Shown: piece after piece, positions 46,262 to 58,781 of the stretch
Numbering within the stretch: position 1 is the first letter of the stretch
Layout: each line of letters opens with the position of its first letter
NCBI GenBank assembly: GCA_021234155.1
Contig: JAJEKV010000025.1
Span: 7,516,531-7,580,530 of the forward strand
Reading direction: 5' to 3'
Length of the DNA: 64,000 bases
From: Isoetes taiwanensis
Taxonomy: Eukaryota; Streptophyta; Lycopodiopsida; Isoetales; Isoetaceae
Program-made: the position numbers and the translations under genes
Notes under the pieces: model-generated
What the model was told of the DNA's origin: nothing
The model's database searches: none
What the model saw: only the letters and a program-made list of their open reading frames with translations

Positions 46262-46336
46262 CTTGTTGGGTCCCATAGGCCAACTGGTCTCCGTGGACGA
46301 TAAAAACTCTATTCTATTCTATTCTATTCTATTCTA
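46262..46336 (+). mobile_element. LINE 3' stub with (TTCTA)n tail
   Basis: TTGGGTCCCATAGGCC, CTGGTCTCCGTGGACGATAA and then TTCTA repeats match the 3' end of the B LINE (40790-40860). Only about 50 bp of body remain. It is an extremely 5'-truncated insertion of the same family. Confidence 0.85.
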
Positions 46337-46593
46337 TATGACATTGATGTGTATGTGGGTTCAAATCTCATAAATTTCACAAACACTTAATAGAGTATTT
46401 ATGCAACTGGCTTAATTTTATAGTATATAATGAGATTTTAGTTATACACCCTTTAATTTTCATTGTTGTACTTAAGTTATCATCGGATTCATTTATAACT
46501 ACAACATTAACTTATATGCACATCAGTGTTTGTAGGTCCCGAAGGGCTCAAATTTTTTTGTTACCAAATAACCATACATTTAATACTTTCACA

Positions 46594-46850
46594 TGGTTTG
46601 GGTGCATATTCACATGAGGGCGACATAGGGCAGTGAGAGTTATTCTTGCACTCGCAAGAACGTATAATACATGTAAGAAATCAAAACCATTTAGTACGAC
46701 ACCTCAAATCTTAATAGTATTTTCCAAACCTTATTAGTATACAAAAACTTGTACGAGCACACCCCACAAACGAGGGTCATTACGTACAGTCAAGATTGAG
46801 GAATAACTTGGTAATATCCCATCCAATAGCTCTCGATGCTAGTGAGGTAT
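46594..46850. mobile_element. Diverged relative of the 27.2-kb MITE
   Basis: Read forward it matches the reverse complement of 27300-27562. Shared landmarks are GGTTTGGGTGCATATTCACA, AGGGCAGyGAGAG, AACTTGTACrGC, CCCACAAACGAGG and CCCATCCrAyAGCTCTCrATGC. The outer parts of the inverted repeats are missing or eroded. Confidence 0.7.
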
Positions 46851-47394
46851 TCATAGTAAAGCAAGTTATGGAGTTCTCTTTGATGGGAAAAGACAAATTT
46901 GTTCATTGTACTCGACCATCATTATCTTCCCCTATTGCTAGATTGTCCACTATTCCAGATCTTTGTATTTCAGATTTGATATTTCGGCAGAGATTGTTTT
47001 GTGATACCAGATTAATGAATTTAGATTATCATTCTGGAAATAGTACTAATCTCATACACATATTACGTGTAGACCAAAAAGCTTTATTCTTAGTATATTA
47101 AATATATCATGCTATAGATATACTCAAGTAAAACCCATAAATCATGGAGGATCGTCCTCTCTCTGTGGTCCTTCACAATACAAATTTCCTTTTCAAATAA
47201 ATTGTATTACAGTGGAAGTCATCATGGAAGGTCCAGTACAAAAAATAGTTGCTATTGCATCCATGCACATACTATATTTTTCGTACACGAATCTTGCATG
47301 AGTTGTATAAAGAAAAGAATGTCAATAAATTTTATCACACAAAAGACTAAGGCATAGACACGGACATTTATGTAAGCTTCAGCTCATGTAAGAT

Positions 47395-47880
47395 CTAATG
47401 TAACTTGTTGGGAAACATGGAGGCTTTAAGAATGATGGCTACTAAAGTTTTTAGCAATTCCAACTTGTACTCTTGGATCTGTCTTACATCCCTCAATCTG
47501 TCTGCATCCTCTGCAGCAAGAACAACATTTGTATGTTGAAAGCCTGATAAGGCTTGCTGAGGGAAGGGCAGTTCTTGCAATACTTGATCGTGTTCGTTAT
47601 GGTGTGCAGAAACTTTTCACTGAGTGACTACAACTCCTCGTATAGTTTATGCATCTTAGTTGCTTCTACATGGATCACTTGTGGTTGTGACAATCTAAAA
47701 TTGACAATAGTTATAACAATTTTTGAATTGCAGTTTCTGGACAAATGAAATGGCATACCTGCTTTCAAAATGTAGACACAAAACTTCAAGGACATGCTCC
47801 ACCATAAGTATAAGGGAAAAAATATGTTGCTCTTTTATTCCAACATAATTGCACATCTCAAGCATTCTAAGTACTGCCTG
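47395..47880 (-). pseudogene. Possible exon fragments of an unidentified gene
   Basis: Minus-strand 47877-47759 (AVLRMLEMCNYVGIKEQHIF...CLHFESR) is bracketed by TTGCCAG and GTATGCC. 47556-47395 (QALSGFQHTNVVLAAEDADR...KASMFPNKLH) follows a CCCTCAG acceptor and ends in a stop. The two are coding-like, but their splice phases do not match, so either an exon is missing or this is a decayed fragment. I do not recognise the family. Confidence 0.3.
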
Positions 47881-49753
47881 GCAATGAAACACATTTTGTT
47901 TACAATAGGCATTCAAATACACAAAAACCCACATAAGCCATCAGAAAGTGGGCTCAGACACATAAAAGGAGCTCCCTGATTATGTTAGCCCTTTGGGCTA
48001 AACATAGGCATTGGTGGCATGGGCCACATGTATGTATCATATTGGACCCCGCGATCTATGGCCCAGACTTAGCCTAGATCTGTGTGGTAGGTGAGATGTC
48101 AGTTAGGGTTAGGGTTTTGCTCTACTATTTAGAGAGAGCATTTCTCCTCATTGTTTAGGCTTTTGCTCATGTTTTGGAGCCGAAAAACCGAAAAATCAAG
48201 GCCACAATAGGAATTTAAAGGGAAACTGGACCCTAATATCCAGGGTAGAAAAATGAAAATGGAAATCCTGGGTCCCGGTATCCCAACATGCTGAACCTGC
48301 GAAGCCACAAGCAGGCGGTGGAGGCCGTAAGCTCCCCGAATCTGCCTAGACAGGCAAAAGCACTGGCCTCCCCGATATAGATGGGGATTTAGCAAAGGAA
48401 ACAGGCTGGGATTCGACACCAAAGGGGCAGAAACGATACAGACGAAACCAAAGACAAACACAGAACTGGTGGATTTATTAGATGAAACCCAATCGCCAAT
48501 AGACTATACTAGTACAGACCGCCACCAATATGCAAGGGGCTTAAATCAATCCAACGAATAAGAGAATGAAACTGATGATTAAAACTTACTGGAACAAGTC
48601 CATGGAACAGGGGAAAGCTTGATGAAGCAGCAGAGAGTCTTGAGGACATGTGCCTATGCCAAATCCGGATGGAGGTGTACGATGTAGAATAGAATAAATC
48701 AAAGCAGGATCCATCAGGCCATGGCATCCGCTCTGCGAGCCAACCAAAACCTGTGATCTGCCATATCACAATGAAAAATTAACCAATAACACAGTTTAGA
48801 AATCTAAAAGCAATCAATTAACTGAGCAGGTTAGCATCCCTGATGTTCCACATGATTCAGAAGCAAAAATCGATCAAAGGAGGCTGAAATAGAAAGAAAA
48901 AGCTGAGGATGAGCTCTTCGTTAATTTATGTAGCCACCGACAGAGCAAACGGCACCACCCAGTTTTTATCTTTCTGGCTAAACCAAAACACATTTAAAGA
49001 CATAGCTTTCATGAATCTGATATGAATTTACAGGGATGAATTCTTAAACTTATGGACCGACACTATCTAAAGACCCAACTGGACTATGGCTTCTAGAGAA
49101 GAGACGTCTCCCTCGCTCACGCCTGGCCATGACCCCTGCAAACACATAATCGATCGACTAACATCCTACAGTTCCTGAATCTGCACAGGGATCCGACTAG
49201 TTTCAATGGGACCAGAAATAATAAACCGAGTCTAGTTTGGTCGTATTCTTAGCGGAACCATCTCTGCTCCAATCCAGCCGAAAAACCCTTCTCCTAAGGA
49301 ACCCCGGCTGCCGCTTCAAGGTACTGAATCCAGGTGAAAAAGTACTATACTTTGAGCATGTCGAAACCAAACCTGGCTATTAAACAACCACCGTTAGAAT
49401 CGAAGCCAATCAAATGTGCATACCTCACCGACGAGGTTAGGCAGTGGAAACAGACTGGGGCTTTATAGAGCGCAAACTCCGATCATCCACTAAGAAGAGT
49501 ACTGACAAAGGGAGAAAACAAAAACTGCTAGATCTCAAAAGATAAACGAGCTACTAACACACGGTTTAACTGAACCGCAAATCCAATCTAGTAAGCCGTG
49601 GGAAACAACAAGAAAGAGCAAGAAGAATGAAATTGGTAGGACAAACTGATAGGATAGAGAAGAAGGAGAAATCTAGCTCAAGAGAACGCCGATGATAGAA
49701 CAAAGAAGAGAGGCTGAATAAATAGGAGGAGTGACAAAGGGACGTCCCCATCC

Positions 49754-50115
49754 AAGGAATGTCGGTTCTATTGCTGTCGCAATAGAACCGTGGCATTACT
49801 CTCCTGGCTTTACACCAGATACAGTTCGTGCATTGAAGATGCCTTGCTGGTTCTCGTTACCTAATCTTCCTCCTGATCTAATGGCGCATCAATTTCTAGT
49901 TGCAATTGCAACGGGACTTGGGGTTCATATCTCACACTCCATCATGAATGGTCCTGTAGACAAGAGAATCAGGGTAGTGTGGTGGACTATCTATTAGTCG
50001 CTGAGCAGGATGTACATTTGATCAACCACTTTCGGGTAGGCACAGACAGTAGAGATGAGGAGACAGACTCAGATCACCTTCCACTCTACCTGCAGTTGGC
50101 TTGGCAGGCTGCTAG
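49754..50115 (+). mobile_element. LINE remnant (B copy 2), part before the LTR insertion
   Basis: Counterpart of 37866-38229: the endonuclease C-terminal end, including TDSDHLPLYLQLAWQAA. It stops at GGCTGCTAG, where the LTR element begins. Confidence 0.88.
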
Positions 50116-52823
50116 TGTAACGGTCTTGGCCACTTGACAGTTTAGTATACGTATTTATGTGCGTATATGCATGCTTGGCATACATGCAGCATGTGACAAA
50201 TATGAACAAAGATTTTGCATAGAAATAGATTTGGGAAAAGGGCTTTTTGCAAACGTGAAGCTATGAGGAGGCAGGAGCTTGGAAGGATTGCACTGGCAGG
50301 ATTGTCGAAGCAAGAAAGAACGTAGGAGCTTGGGGATTTGCATCAAAAGCGCATCAATATATTTCTCGAGGTGGGGTTTGGTTTCAATTGATGGATTCCA
50401 TGGAATTGCATATCTTTGGCGGGATTAAAGATTTGTAAGGCTATCGTGGTTAGTAAGAACTCAAGAAGATTGCTATTTTATAAAGCTTTATCATGAATCC
50501 ATCCGAGGCAAAGCTTGTGTTAATAAAACTCAAATATGAAATCGGAAGTGCAAGAGGGCATGGAAGAACCGACCATGCACGGGAGATAGCTAGATTTGCG
50601 TAATATAGTGTTAATTTGATAGAATCGGGGATAGGAACAGTCGAATTGCCTCTAAACTTGCTGATTTGGGAAGATTAAGCACCGATTTACCTTGATTAAA
50701 CCTTTGCCGCACGGAACCGGTGATGAATCGAAGCTTATTGCTTTGTAGCTGGTTGGTTGAGGCAACAAACCATGTGAATCGGTCGGAATTGGAGGAGAAG
50801 GTGGATTGGGGCCTTAAACGGGCCGATCTAGCCCTGACACCGCGGAATCGAGGCAAGGGAGGCCTCTTGGAGTCTGCCGAAATTGGGCCTGGAAGGGGCG
50901 AAATTGCTCCTAAGAGCTGAAATGGGAATTTGAGTGCCGATTTGGCTTTTGAAGGGGCCGATCCGCCTCGGAATCCATGGCCATGCATAGCCAGGGCGGT
51001 TGTTCCTAAAAATTCCCCAGGTAAAGGAGGAAAGCCGGACGAAAAATGGGTCTGCGGTATTTTTGTTCCCTTTGTCAATTCTGGTTTTGTTTGTTGTTGC
51101 TACTTTTGTCTTATGTTTAATTAATAATTAACAAGTGGTGGTTCCAGGGAAATAGGAAGTATAAGGAACCCGCACGAAGTATAGATTATTCGTGAGGGTA
51201 ATCTGGGATAGACATGGGTATCAGCTAGGTAAGCCGATGCAAATGCTAAAGATCTCAAGGAAATATATGAGTAATGTTAATATTGCTTGAAAATTGCATG
51301 TAAAAAGAATAAATGTCTAATGCATGATGAGACGCCTAAAATAAGTGTGGAAATGCTTGCTCGAGAGATGGGGCTTGCCTTGGGAGCGGCTTTGACGGAA
51401 GTTCCGTGCGCTACGGGTCATGAGATCTTATGGACTTTTAAGTTGGAAGTGCGGAATTCGGTGTTTTACATTAATTGTGCCAATTAAATTAGTAGCTAAG
51501 GAAGTTGGTTTTAATATGGAATATTAAAACCTTAGCTAACAATTGTTAAAAGATAAATAAAAGGGTGGAACCTTAAAGATCATGAGAAGTTGGGCATCGA
51601 GAGCTATATGAGGCCTATGGGCCCGAGATGAGGCTATGGAGTGGAAGCTAATGGATTATCCTCATGGGAGAATGGTTCTGAGGTAAGTTTGCATTGTTTG
51701 GAATGTTGTTTTTCCTTGTTGATTGAAGTACATAGGTATGGGGGCTACATCAATGATAGTTAGGCTTGTGACTTCCTCAACAGGTTTGGATCGATAAGTT
51801 AGCTACTTCAACATGGGTAAGTTGTACAGCAACATCGGCAAGAGTATGGTCTAGGCACATGTATAGAGAACATTCTAATGAACTTCACATGTCTTGGGTC
51901 GCATTGTCCATCGTTGTATGGTATTTCGTTATCTCTTGGAACCTCCGGGTCGGACTTCTAGGTTCGGTGGCCTAGGTTGCTCGCATGCTTATGTTCATCT
52001 GTGATTCTCTGTGATTATCGTGCTCGCGGACACCGGGCGTTAGTTCTCCGGCCGGGATTGCTACGTCCAGTCCAACTCTTGTGAACTCCATGGTAAGAGG
52101 TCCTCGGCGACCCGGGCGATGAATTTGGGAAGGGTATGCGACACTGAGGTTCACCCCACCAACTCGCCAACGGGGCTCGGAATGTGAGCTGGCCAGGCAT
52201 TTCTCTGCTAACAGGGCCTCCATGTAGGTTGGCTGAGCTTCCCATTGTCTCGGAGCTTTGTTATGTTCTTTTGGTACTCTGACTTTGTGTTTTTTCTCCC
52301 GATGCTTATGATGTTTCTTTCCTTGTCATTGTCTAGCACTGCACATAGTCTCTTGTATATTTGGAATTGTCTATGTTCTTGTTATCCAAGATGCCCGAGT
52401 GTTTCCATGTATGCAGCAGCAGCTATGGGATCCCCACTTAGTCACGAGGACTAACCCCAGTGAGTGCATGTGCAGTGAACCCGCAAGGTGGCGGTCAAGT
52501 TGATGGTGGCAATGTGGCGGTGAATCGCGGCTTTGAGTTCTCGAGCTAGCAGTTTCTGTTGATTTGCTCAGTGCTATTGTGCATGTATATCATAACGCAT
52601 TGTAAATATTGAGATGCTTATTTGCTCAACTTGAGATTGTAATATACTAAGCTTATGAATATGTTGAATGCCTGAACCAGGATTGCTTGTTGAGCCTAAA
52701 CTGTGGATTTAATTTGCAAAGGAAGATTTAATTCTTCACCTAAATTCACCTGTGCATAAATCTAGTTGAAAGTCAGACAAGATCCCGAGTTGCCCGGAGG
52801 GTCAACTCGGCAGGCTCGTCACA
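50116..52823. repeat. 5' LTR
   Basis: Starts TGTAACGGTCTTGGCCACTT and ends AGGCTCGTCACA. It matches the 3' LTR along its whole length; differences cluster at CAG/CTG and CCGG-like positions. Short frames inside (for example 50720-50920) are not supported as genes. Confidence 0.93.
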
Positions 52824-52825
52824 AT

Positions 52826-52840
52826 TGGTATCAGAGCGTG
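52826..52840 (+). promoter_or_regulatory. Primer-binding site, initiator tRNA-Met type
   Basis: TGGTATCAGAGC, two bases inside the 5' LTR, is the standard complement to the 3' end of plant initiator tRNA-Met. Confidence 0.92.
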
Positions 52841-53130
52841 TTGGATCTTTGGAAGTTGGTTTGTTTGGTTGTGGCATTGTGATGCTAATGGTTTTTCTCT
52901 TTCAGAGACATCCGCAGATGGTATCCTCAGAGGGAGGAGCAGTATCTAGAGGGGGTTAGCATATGAAGGTGCTAAGCAAGAATTCCCCATGTAAGCATCA
53001 GAAGTAGCTTTCGACGATGTAGAGGTACAGCTTTCCTTGTATAGCTTTGGTGTATATATGATCATGACAGTTATTAATGGATTTGACAAGTGCTAAGATC
53101 TGTGATCGACCCATGAGGACATGGGTTAAT

Positions 53131-53146
53131 TTTTAGAAGGGGAGAT
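53131..53146 (+). promoter_or_regulatory. Polypurine tract
   Basis: AGAAGGGGAGA lies immediately before the TGTAACGG start of the 3' LTR, where plus-strand synthesis would be primed. Confidence 0.85.
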
Positions 53147-55850
53147 TGTAACGGTCTTGGCCACTTGACAGTTTAGTATACGTATTTATGTGCGTATATG
53201 CATGCTTGGCATACATGCAGCATGTGACAAATATGAACAAAGATTTTGCATAGAAATAGATTTGGGAAAAGGGCTTTTTGCAAACGTGAAGCTATGAGAG
53301 GAGCGGGAGCTTGGAAGGATTACCTTTGGGAGGATTGTCGAAGCAAGAAAGAACGTAGGGAGCTTGGGACCGCATCAAAAACTCGCATCAATATATTTCT
53401 CGAGGTGGGGTTTGGTTTCAATTGATGGATTCCATGGAATTGCATATCTTTGGCGAGGATTAAAGATTTGTAAGGCTATCGTGGTTAGTAAGAACTCGAA
53501 GATTGCTATTTTATAAAGCTTTATCATGAATCCATCCGAGGCAAAGCTTGTGTTAATAAAACTCGAAATATGAAATCGGAAGTGCAAGAGGGCATGGAAG
53601 AACCGACCAGAATCAGGGAGATAGCTAGATTTTGCGAGAATATAGTGTTAATTTGATAGAATCAGGGGATAGGAACAGGTCGAATTGCCTCTAAGCGACT
53701 GATTTGGGAAGATTAAGCAACCGATTTACCTTGATTAAACCTTTGCCGCCGGGCCGTGATGAATCGAAGCTTATTGCTTTGTAGCTGGTTGGTTGAGGCA
53801 ACAAACCATGTGAATCAGGTCGGAATTGGAGGAGAAATTTGGATTGGGGCCTTAAACGGGCCGATCTAGCCCGGACACCGTGAATCGAGGCAAGGGGGAG
53901 GCCTCTTGAGGCACAAAGAAATTGGGCCGGAAGGGGCGAAATTGCTCCTAAGAGCTGAGCTGGGGAATTTGAGTGCCGATTTGGCTTTTGAAGGGGCCGA
54001 TCTCGGCCTCGAGAATCCATGGCCATGCATAGCCGGGCGGTTGTTCCTAAAAATCCCCCGCGGTAATGCGGTGAAAAGCCGGACCGAAAATGGGTCTGCA
54101 GGTATTTTTGTTCCTTTTGTCAATTCCGGTTTTGTTTGTTGTTGCTACTTTTGTCTTATGTTTAATTAATAATTAACAAGTGGTGGTTCAGGGAAATAGG
54201 AAGTATAAGGAACCCGTGACGAAGTATAGATTATTCAGAGGGTAATCTGGGATAGACATGGGTATCAGGGTAAGCCGATGCAAATGCTAAAGATCTCGGT
54301 AGGAAATATATGAGTAATGTTAATATTGCTTGAAAATTGCATGTAAAAGAATAAATGTCTAATGCATGATGAGACGGCTAAAATAAGTGTGGAAATGCTT
54401 GCTCGAGAGATGGGGCTTGCCTTGGGAGCGGCTTGACGAAAGTTCCGTGCGATTCACGGTCATGAGATCTTATGGACTTTTAAGTTGGAAGTGCGGAATT
54501 CGGTGTTTTACATTAATTGTGCCAATTAAATTAGTAGCTAAGGAAGTTGGTTTTAATATGGAATATTAAAACCTTAGCTAACAATTGTTAAAAGATAAAT
54601 AAAAGGGTGGAACCTTAAAGATCATGAGAAGTTGGGCATCGAGAGCTATATGAGGCCTATGGACGGCCCGGATGAGGCTATGGAGTGGAAGCTAGGATGG
54701 TTACGAGGTAAGTTTGCATTGTTTGGAATGTTGTTTTTCCTTGTTGATTGAAGTACATAGGTATGGGAGCTACATCAATGATAGTTAGGCTTGTGACTTC
54801 CTCAAGCGGGTTTGGATCGATGAAGTTAGCTACTTCAACATGGGTAAGTTGTACAGCAACATCGGCAAGAGTATGGTCTAGGCACATGTATAGAGAACAT
54901 TCTAATGAACTTCACATGTCTTGGTGGGTGCATTGTCCATTGTTGTATGGTATTTCGTTATCTCTTGGAACCTCCGGTGGGACTTCTAGGTTCGGTGGCC
55001 TAGGTTGCTCCGGCATGCTTATGTTCATCGTGATTCTCGTGATTCGTGGCTCGGACACCGGGCATTAGTTCTCCTGGCCGGGATTGCTACGTCAGTCAAC
55101 TCTTGTGAACTCCATGGTAAGATGTCCTCCAGCGCCAGACGTGGGCTGGGAAGGGTATGCGCATACGAGGTTCACCCCACCAACTCCGGGCCAATGCGGG
55201 CTCTCGGAATGTGAGCTGGCGGGCATTTTCTCGCTAGCAATGGGGCCTCCATGTAGGTCGGGCCGAGCTTCCCATTGTACCGAGCTTTGTTATGTTCTTT
55301 TGGTACTTTCGACTTTGTGTTTTTTCTCCCGATGCTTATGATGTTTCTTTTCTTGTCATTGTCTAGCACTGCACATAGTCTCTTGTATATTTGGAATTGT
55401 CTATGTTCTTGTTATCCAAGATGCCCGAGTGTTTCCATGTATGCAGCAGCAGCTATGGGATCCCCACTTAGTCACGAGGACTAACCCCAGTGAGTGCATG
55501 TGCAGTGAACCCGCAAGGTGGCGGTCAAGTTGATGGTGGCAATGTGGCCAGGAATCGTGCTTGAGTTCTCGAGCTAGCAGTTTCTGTTGATTTGCTCAGT
55601 GCTATTGTGCATGTATATCATAACGCATTGTAAATATTGAGATGCTTATTTGCTCAACTTGAGATTGTAATATACTAAGCTTATGAATATGTTGAATGCC
55701 CGAACGAGATTGCTTGTTGAGCCTAAAGCGTGGATTTAATTTGCAAAGGAAGATTTAATTCTTCACCTAAATTCACCTGTGCATAAATCTAGTTGAAAGT
55801 CAGACAAGATCCCGAGTTGCCCGGAGGGTCAACTCGGCAGGCTCGTCACA
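53147..55850. repeat. 3' LTR
   Basis: Second copy of the LTR, 2704 bp, ending CGTCACA before the GCTAG target duplication. It is four bases shorter overall than the 5' LTR through many small compensating indels. Confidence 0.93.
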
Positions 55851-58500
55851 GCTAGAACCCCTTCTACGGCAGCTCCTTGTATACCTCGCTTGCGATTGGA
55901 TTATGAGCAGCAAAAAGGATTATGCCGATATGCTCATAGATGACCTTTCGGGGAATTTTGCGCGGGCCCCACGCTAGAAAAGGGTCAACCGGTGATTGAG
56001 CTCCTTGGTACTGCTTGGTAAAGATGTTTTGGGATAGCATGCCGAGAGGTATCCACGGGGGCGCAACATTCCCTAAATGAATCGGTGGTTTGATGCCGAG
56101 TGTAAGGAATACAAATGCCGGCTCGCCCGGATCATAGATCCCGCAATGCACCCACATGCCACCACACGATGATCGTGCTTTCTTGAAGGCAAAGAAATCT
56201 CATTACATTGCATTGCGTCATCAAAGGGAAATGTTTTCCATGTTGAAAAGCCATCCTAGAATCTTTTGGCGCAAGGTTCTTGAAAACCCGACCCTACGGG
56301 GAACGTCACTAATGAGCAAATGGGAACAATACCTGCGGCAACTCTATGATCCTCAAGGGACACGAGCACTCATACCCCCCTGAGAATGGTCCGACATTAG
56401 AAATCCGCAGAGGATGATGTTACCGTGGTCTGCGGCGTTTGGCCAATGGGAAAGCAAACGAACTGGATGGTATGCGGCGAGAGTTGCTCAAGTGGACAGG
56501 GAGCCTATGGTACCGGTCCTAACCACTATGTTCAACAGTGAGCTACAGGAAGGATTTCCCCAGATGGACCACAAGCGAGTTGTCCCTATTTACAAGGGCG
56601 GAGATCCACATAGTCCAACCAATTACCGAACAATCATGGTCGGGTTCGGTGTTTGCCAAACCGCTAGGCGGCATTATTGAGCAACAGTTGACCGGTGGGC
56701 AGAAGCAACAGTGTGCGAGCTCTCACACAAGGGGGTTCAGACCGAGCATTCAACCATTGATCATATCTTCACATTGAGGACTTTGGTTGAGGATAGCGAG
56801 AAACCATGGCGGGACTGTATTGTTGCTTTGTTGACTTTCGCGAAGGCTTTTGACACCGTGCCTCGGGGAAAAGTTATGGGAAAGATTGCGGCAACTAGAG
56901 GTTCTGTGGATATGCAAAATGCGAAGATACGAGTTATGCGAGAGTTATGCGAGGCGATCGCGGATGACGGGACAACTATTCACTAGCAAATTGGGGTCCG
57001 CCAGGGGATGTCCTCTTTCTCCAACATTGTTTGATTCGTACATTGACCCGGTTGGAACACCGGCTCATGGACAATGGGGGTGGCGAGGACACAACTTTTG
57101 CATCAGTCATCGAGACAACTCATCTATGCAGACGATGTTGACCTCTTAGCTCACACTCGCAGGATATGCGGTCTCACTTAGATGCTCGGATATATATTCA
57201 GAGCCACAGACATGAGCGTCAACGGCCAAGACCAAGGTGGTCCTAATCTCATCCTCGCGCCATCCAAGGCCCCTTCATTCACTTATCGAGGGGCAACAAG
57301 TGGAGGTGACACCCACCTACAAGTATCCGGGAGTGGAGTTTCCTTCTATACTATCTTTGGGACACTTCCATAAGATTGCGTGTAGCGGCCCGGCCGGAAA
57401 GCACTCTATGCAATGCGAGAACAATAACCCGAAGCGAGAACTATATGATTGGGGGCATCGGGCACATCTGTTGGGGGTATTGGTAGAGCCCGTTCTTTTT
57501 ATGCGGAGTTGAAGTCCGGGGCCCAGTGGTGTCCCTTGCTACTTGGAGCGACTTAGAGCAGTGCGAGAAGGCCTTCTTAGCACGGGCACTTTCGGAGTGA
57601 AATCCACGGTCCCATATCAAATTTTGTTGCGGGGAGACATGTTTCCACGCCACTTCAGTGGCGGCCCTTGATAGACACATCGTCTATTTCGGAAGGTGGT
57701 AAATATGGATGATGATCGTCTCATCGCGACTTGGCTTATGCGGTGGCAATGGGACCACAATGACTCAAGAATTGTTGGAAGGATAAAAAGAGTGTCGTGG
57801 CTAACTAGATGGAATGTCCAGAGCACATGTGTATCCGGTAGAAACAGAGGCGGATCGTGGATGGCGAGATGTTACCTTGATGCTTGTTTCTCCGGCAAGC
57901 TTTGGGATTCCGGGCTGCGGAGCAAGTCAAAACAAACACATTACAAGCAAGCACATAAATCCCACATTAGAGCGAGGCCTGGCGCTACCTACATTCACAT
58001 TCCGCCCATGAAAAAGCGCGGGCATATAAGCCTCCATTAAGCACATGTGCCCACCATCTCCGGATTGAGAGGTGTCGATGGATTGGGAGCCACGTCGGGG
58101 ATAGGGTTTGTCGATCTTTGCCGGGCGGGAGGCTGTTGAGGATGAGTGTCACACTTTCGAGCTGCCAAAGATATGATCGAGATTCGGACACGCTATGCTC
58201 GGTTGATTAGACCCGATGAGCCGCTACACATGATCGCGGGCACGACTTGGTGCGCTCACTTTCGGATCATACATTCAGAAGCATTGGACTTGAGGGCTCG
58301 ATATGCCCCGGGCCAACCATTTAATTGATGTCGGCAGTCTTATTAACGCCCGCGGTTTTCCCGAAAACCCTTGGGCGGGGTTTTTAATCCGGCCCGATAA
58401 TGTGGATCATTGGCGGCTTTTTGTATTGGGTCCCATAGGCCGATTGGTCTCCGTGGACGATAAAAACAATTCTATTCTATTCTATTCTATTTAGTTAGTA
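55851..58500 (+). mobile_element. LINE remnant (B copy 2), part after the LTR insertion
   Basis: Counterpart of 38231-40860. The reverse-transcriptase motifs are recognisable (FAKAFDTV at about 56840, the Asp-Asp box from CAGACGATGTTGAC at 57129), but the frame is broken at least ten times. Most breaks fall at former CAG/CTG positions. The tail is TTCTA repeats at about 58470-58490. Confidence 0.88.
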
Positions 58501-58781
58501 TAGATAAGGCTTACCAAAAGAACTAATATGCAAAAACTTTTGGGTTGCTTTAGATAATTTATAGCGGATGGTTAAGCATACATGCTACAGTCTGTTTTAC
58601 AATCAAGGGACAAGGAACACGTGTGTTAACAAAAATCAAGACATGTTGGTGCATTTTAGAAGTGACGACCATATTCCAAGTCATGCATCTAGTTTGGCCT
58701 TGAGCGTAAATGTGAGAGAAAGTAAACTAAGAAAATAATGCGATGGTTCTAAGTACTCCCTATTTGGGTTGGGCTCCCATA

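Larger units (their letters stand above)
36313..48190. repeat. Tandem segmental duplication B, copy 1 (about 11.9 kb)
   Basis: AAAAATCAAGGCCACAATAG starts the block at 36313 and again at 48191. The order LINE remnant, foldback element, PPR-like scrap and LINE 3' stub is repeated. The second copy is longer only because of an LTR element. Direct comparison is possible for 36313-46369; 46370-48190 would be copied beyond the window if the duplication is tandem. Confidence 0.93.
52824..53146 (+). other. Internal domain of the LTR element, non-coding
   Basis: 323 bp between the LTRs. It contains the primer-binding site at its left end and the polypurine tract at its right end. TTTTTCTCTTTCAG at about 52890-52905 resembles a splice acceptor. 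GATCGACCCATGAGGACATG before the purine tract looks like the tail of a gypsy pol 3' region. No open frame of note. Confidence 0.8.
50116..55850. mobile_element. Non-autonomous LTR retrotransposon with 2.7-kb LTRs and 0.3-kb interior
   Basis: The element begins TGTAACGG and ends CGTCACA, with GCTAG on both sides (50111-50115 and 55851-55855). The undisrupted LINE copy at 38226-38235 has GCTAG only once, which proves the insertion and its 5-bp target duplication. The LTRs are 50116-52823 and 53147-55850. The interior is only 323 bp, with a tRNA-Met primer site and a purine tract but no gag or pol. It must depend on proteins from another element. It is unlike ordinary TRIMs (short LTRs) and LARDs (long interiors). 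Confidence 0.93.

Noticed and set aside
48103-48120. Telomere-like TTAGGGTTAGGGTTTT
   Set aside because: Only about two units long and isolated; not a telomeric array.
50720-51124. Open frames inside the 2.7-kb LTRs as an extra gene
   Set aside because: The two LTR copies do not keep the frame; indels between them shift it repeatedly and no domain is recognised.
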